Shown here one piece after another: positions 61,558-64,000 of a DNA stretch of 64,000 nucleotides. Under the pieces are notes generated by a model, which was not told where the DNA came from, did not search any database, and saw only the letters and a list, made by a program, of their open reading frames with translations. Made by a program: the position numbers and the translations under genes. The first letter of the stretch is position 1; the number at the start of each line of letters is the position of its first letter. This DNA comes from Rhodocyclaceae bacterium (GTDB taxonomy: Bacteria > Pseudomonadota > Gammaproteobacteria > Burkholderiales > Rhodocyclaceae), in NCBI GenBank assembly GCA_023230455.1, contig JALNXH010000016.1, forward strand, positions 27,768 through 91,767, given 5' to 3'.

Positions 61558-63153
61558 ATGTCATTGACGATTGGGATACCGAAGGAGACGTTTGCCAACG
61601 AGAAGCGCGTGGCGACGATACCGGAGGTTGTCGAGAAGCTGATCAAGCTGGGATTTGGCGTTACCGTCGAAACCGGCGCGGGAGCGCTGGCAAACTTCGC
61701 CGACGACACCTACGTCGCCGCAGGAGCGAAGATCGCTGGCAGCGCCGCCGAACTGTGGAATGCGTCGGACATCGTGTTCAAGGTACGCGCGCCCAGCCTC
61801 GACGAAGTCGCCCTGATCAAGGAAGGCACCACGCTGATCGGCTTCATCTGGCCGGCGCAGAACCCTGACCTCATGCAGCAACTGGCGGCGAAAAAGGCGA
61901 CCGTGCTGGCCATCGACTCGCTGCCGCGCACGCTCTCCCGCGCCCAGAAGATGGACGCGCTGACCTCCCAGGCCGGCGTCGCTGGCTACCGTGCGGTGAT
62001 CGAGGCGGCCAACGCCTTCGGCCGCTTCTTCAATGGCCAGATCACCGCCGCGGGCAAGGTGCCGCCGGCCAAGGTCTTCATCGCCGGCGCCGGCGTCGCC
62101 GGCCTGGCCGCCATCGGCACGGCCGCCGGCCTCGGCGCCATTGTGCGCGCCAACGACACCCGCGCCGAAGTGGCCGACCAGGTCGTCTCCCTGGGCGGCG
62201 AATTCGTCAGAGTCGATTACGAGGAAGAAGGCTCCGGCGGCGGCGGCTACGCCAAGGTGATGAGCGCGGGCTTCCAGCAGGCCCAGCGCGAGATGTACGC
62301 CAAGCAGGCGAAAGAGGTGGACATCATCATCACCACCGCGCTGATCCCCGGCAAGCCCGCGCCCAAGCTGATCACCGCCGAGATGGTGAAGAGCATGAAG
62401 CCGGGCAGCGTGATTGTCGACATGGCCGCCGAGCAAGGCGGCAACTGCGAACTCACGGTGCCGAACGAAGTCGTTGTCTGTCACGGCGTGACCATCGTCG
62501 GCTACACCGACCTGGTCAGCCGCCTGGCCAAGCAGTCGTCGACGCTGTATGCCAGCAACCTGTTCCGCCTCACCGAGGAACTCTGCAAGACCAAGGACGG
62601 CATCATCGACGTCAATATGGAAGACGAGGCCATCCGCGGCCTGACGGTCATCAAGGAGGGCAACATCACCTGGCCGCCCCCGCCGCCCAAACCCGCGGCG
62701 CCCCCCCCGGTGGCGGCCAAACCGGCCGCTGCCGCTCCGGCGGCGAAGAAGGGCGGGCACGGACACGGCGGCAGCGGCGAACCGATGGCGGGCAACAAGC
62801 TGGCCATCATGTTCGGTGTCGCCGCGGCGCTGTTCTGGTTTGTCGGCGCCAATGCCCCGGCCGCCTTCCTCGCCCACTTCACCGTGTTCGTGCTGGCCTG
62901 CTTCGTCGGCTATATGGTGGTGTGGAACGTCACCCCGGCCTTGCACACGCCGCTGATGAGCGTGACCAACGCGATCAGCTCGATCATCGCCATCGGCGCC
63001 CTGATCCAGATCGCGCCGCCGCTGGCCGACGGCATGCCGGTGCCGAACGAGTGGATACGCTGGCTGGCAGTCGGCGGCATCGTCCTCACCGCCGTCAACA
63101 TGTTCGGCGGTTTCGCCGTCACCCAGCGCATGCTGGCCATGTTCCGCAAGTAG
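61558..63153 (+). CDS. pntA: Proton-translocating NAD(P) transhydrogenase subunit alpha
   Basis: Couples hydride transfer between NADH and NADP+ to proton movement across the inner membrane. The 531-residue protein holds dI (NAD(H) site, GAGVAGLAAIGTAAGLGA near residue 178, and GYTDLVSRLAKQSSTLYA) and the first membrane block dII-alpha with about four helices from residue ~415. The linker (~370-412) is long, proline/alanine-rich and ends His-Gly-rich, accounting for the extra length over E. coli PntA (510 aa). ATG at 61558 has GGGAGA upstream. pntB begins 13 nt after the stop. Confidence 0.95.
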   Translation: MSLTIGIPKETFANEKRVATIPEVVEKLIKLGFGVTVETGAGALANFADDTYVAAGAKIAGSAAELWNASDIVFKVRAPSLDEVALIKEGTTLIGFIWPAQNPDLMQQLAAKKATVLAIDSLPRTLSRAQKMDALTSQAGVAGYRAVIEAANAFGRFFNGQITAAGKVPPAKVFIAGAGVAGLAAIGTAAGLGAIVRANDTRAEVADQVVSLGGEFVRVDYEEEGSGGGGYAKVMSAGFQQAQREMYAKQAKEVDIIITTALIPGKPAPKLITAEMVKSMKPGSVIVDMAAEQGGNCELTVPNEVVVCHGVTIVGYTDLVSRLAKQSSTLYASNLFRLTEELCKTKDGIIDVNMEDEAIRGLTVIKEGNITWPPPPPKPAAPPPVAAKPAAAAPAAKKGGHGHGGSGEPMAGNKLAIMFGVAAALFWFVGANAPAAFLAHFTVFVLACFVGYMVVWNVTPALHTPLMSVTNAISSIIAIGALIQIAPPLADGMPVPNEWIRWLAVGGIVLTAVNMFGGFAVTQRMLAMFRK

Positions 63154-63166
63154 GAGACACCACGAA

Positions 63167-64000
63167 ATGTCCGGAAATCTGTCCACCGTCTCCTACATCG
63201 GAGCCACCATCCTCTTCATCCTCAGCCTGGGCGGTCTGTCCAATCCTGAAACGTCCCGTCGCGGCAACCTCTACGGCATCATCGGCATGACCATCGCCGT
63301 CCTCGCAACGGTGTTCGGGCCGCGCGTCTCGATGGCCGGCATCCCCTGGATTGTCGGCGCCATGGCGGTCGGCGGCGCCATCGGCCTCTACGCCGCACGT
63401 ACCGTGCAGATGACGCAGATGCCCGAGCTGGTGGCGTTGATGCACAGCCTGGTCGGCCTCGCCGCTGCGCTGGTCGGCTTTGCCAGCTACATCGACACCT
63501 CGGTCGAGCTGGCTGGCGCGGAAAAGGCGATCCACGAGGTCGAGATCTACGTCGGCATCCTGATCGGCGCCGTGACCTTCTCCGGTTCGCTGATCGCCTT
63601 CGGCAAGCTCAACGGCAAAATCGGCGGCAAGCCGCTGCTGCTGCCGGCGCGCCACTGGCTGAACCTGGCCGGCCTGCTGGTGGTGATCTGGTTCGGCCGC
63701 GAGTTCCTCAACGCCCACAGCGTCGCCGACGGCATGATGCCGCTGATCGTGATGACCGTCATCGCCCTGCTGTTCGGCATCCATATGGTGATGGCTATCG
63801 GCGGCGCCGACATGCCGGTGGTGGTGTCGATGCTCAACAGCTACTCGGGCTGGGCGGCGGCGGCGACCGGCTTCATGCTCTCGAACGATCTGCTGATCGT
63901 GGTCGGCGCGCTGGTCGGCTCCTCGGGCGCGATCCTCTCCTACATCATGTGCCGGGCGATGAACCGCAACTTCATCAGCGTCATTGCCGGCGGCTTCGGC
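63167..64000 (+). CDS. pntB: NAD(P) transhydrogenase subunit beta, 3' end outside window
   Basis: Membrane and NADP(H)-binding subunit of the transhydrogenase. ATG at 63167 has TAGGAGA spanning the pntA stop. The 278 codons present cover the membrane block dII-beta: about nine helices, starting NLSTVSYIGATILFILSLGG, with MPELVALMHSLVGLAAAL and the conserved GADMPVVVSMLNSYSGWAAAA. The NADP-binding domain lies past the window edge, where the frame is still open. Confidence 0.94.
   Translation, partial: MSGNLSTVSYIGATILFILSLGGLSNPETSRRGNLYGIIGMTIAVLATVFGPRVSMAGIPWIVGAMAVGGAIGLYAARTVQMTQMPELVALMHSLVGLAAALVGFASYIDTSVELAGAEKAIHEVEIYVGILIGAVTFSGSLIAFGKLNGKIGGKPLLLPARHWLNLAGLLVVIWFGREFLNAHSVADGMMPLIVMTVIALLFGIHMVMAIGGADMPVVVSMLNSYSGWAAAATGFMLSNDLLIVVGALVGSSGAILSYIMCRAMNRNFISVIAGGFG

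Overview
The window reads as chromosomal core DNA from a GC-rich Gram-negative bacterium, most likely a betaproteobacterium and possibly Rhodocyclales-like. The grounds are a CIRCE-controlled groESL, a nitrite/sulfite-reductase-type cysI beside a DUF934 gene and an APS-reductase-type cysH, the O2-independent ubiquinone genes ubiUVT, a betaproteobacterial-style minor pilin operon, and proton-translocating transhydrogenase genes. This is inference from gene content, since no rRNA or other marker is present. I see no tRNA, rRNA, CRISPR array, IS element or prophage. Genes are densely packed, often with ATGA or 1-20 nt overlaps. Two genes run off the window: a ctpA-type protease on the left and pntB on the right.

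Layout. 1-4.7 kb: S41 protease, small unknown protein, MoeB-like activating enzyme, then on the minus strand SDR, dsbA and a SPOR protein. 4.7-9.4 kb: argS (-), ubiB (+) and an EAL/HDOD protein (-). 9.5-12.4 kb: a sodium:solute symporter and an MFS transporter. 12.5-16.3 kb: ubiU-ubiV-ubiT behind a class-II FNR-type promoter, followed by VanZ-like and MazG-like genes. 16.5-19.6 kb: 2Fe-2S ferredoxin, alpha/beta hydrolase and ovoA (ovothiol synthesis). 19.7-22.1 kb: universal stress protein, two VOC proteins and an unknown membrane protein. 22.2-28.9 kb: a 1373-residue PAS/GAF/GGDEF/EAL protein, a YciA-like thioesterase and an Atm1-type ABC exporter. 29.0-35.0 kb: a sulfate-assimilation operon (TSUP permease, cysI, DUF934, cysH, cysD, cysN). 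35.0-37.8 kb: dsbB (+) and groESL (-). 38.0-46.6 kb: signalling genes (PAS chemoreceptor, hybrid kinase plus HD-GYP regulator, and a NarL-type kinase/regulator pair). 46.6-49.8 kb: YfiR, TonB-dependent receptor and TonB genes, which run into that kinase/regulator pair. 49.8-58.2 kb: type IV pilus genes pilE-fimT-pilV-pilW-pilX-pilY1. 58.5-64 kb: rhlE, a CZB chemoreceptor-like protein and pntA-pntB.

Functional themes are a facultative respiratory lifestyle (anaerobic ubiquinone synthesis, transhydrogenase), thiol and sulfur biochemistry (DsbA, DsbB, APS reduction, sulfite reduction, ovothiol), and dense c-di-GMP, chemosensory and two-component signalling linked to type IV pili. The least ordinary items are the five-gene tonB-receptor-yfiR-kinase-regulator set, where the kinase appears to carry a YfiN-like (CHASE8) periplasmic sensor; a PilY1 with about six inserted tandem repeats; the FNR-type promoter of ubiUVT; a likely frame problem or leader peptide at the start of the large GGDEF/EAL gene; and several hairpins that overlap start sites.
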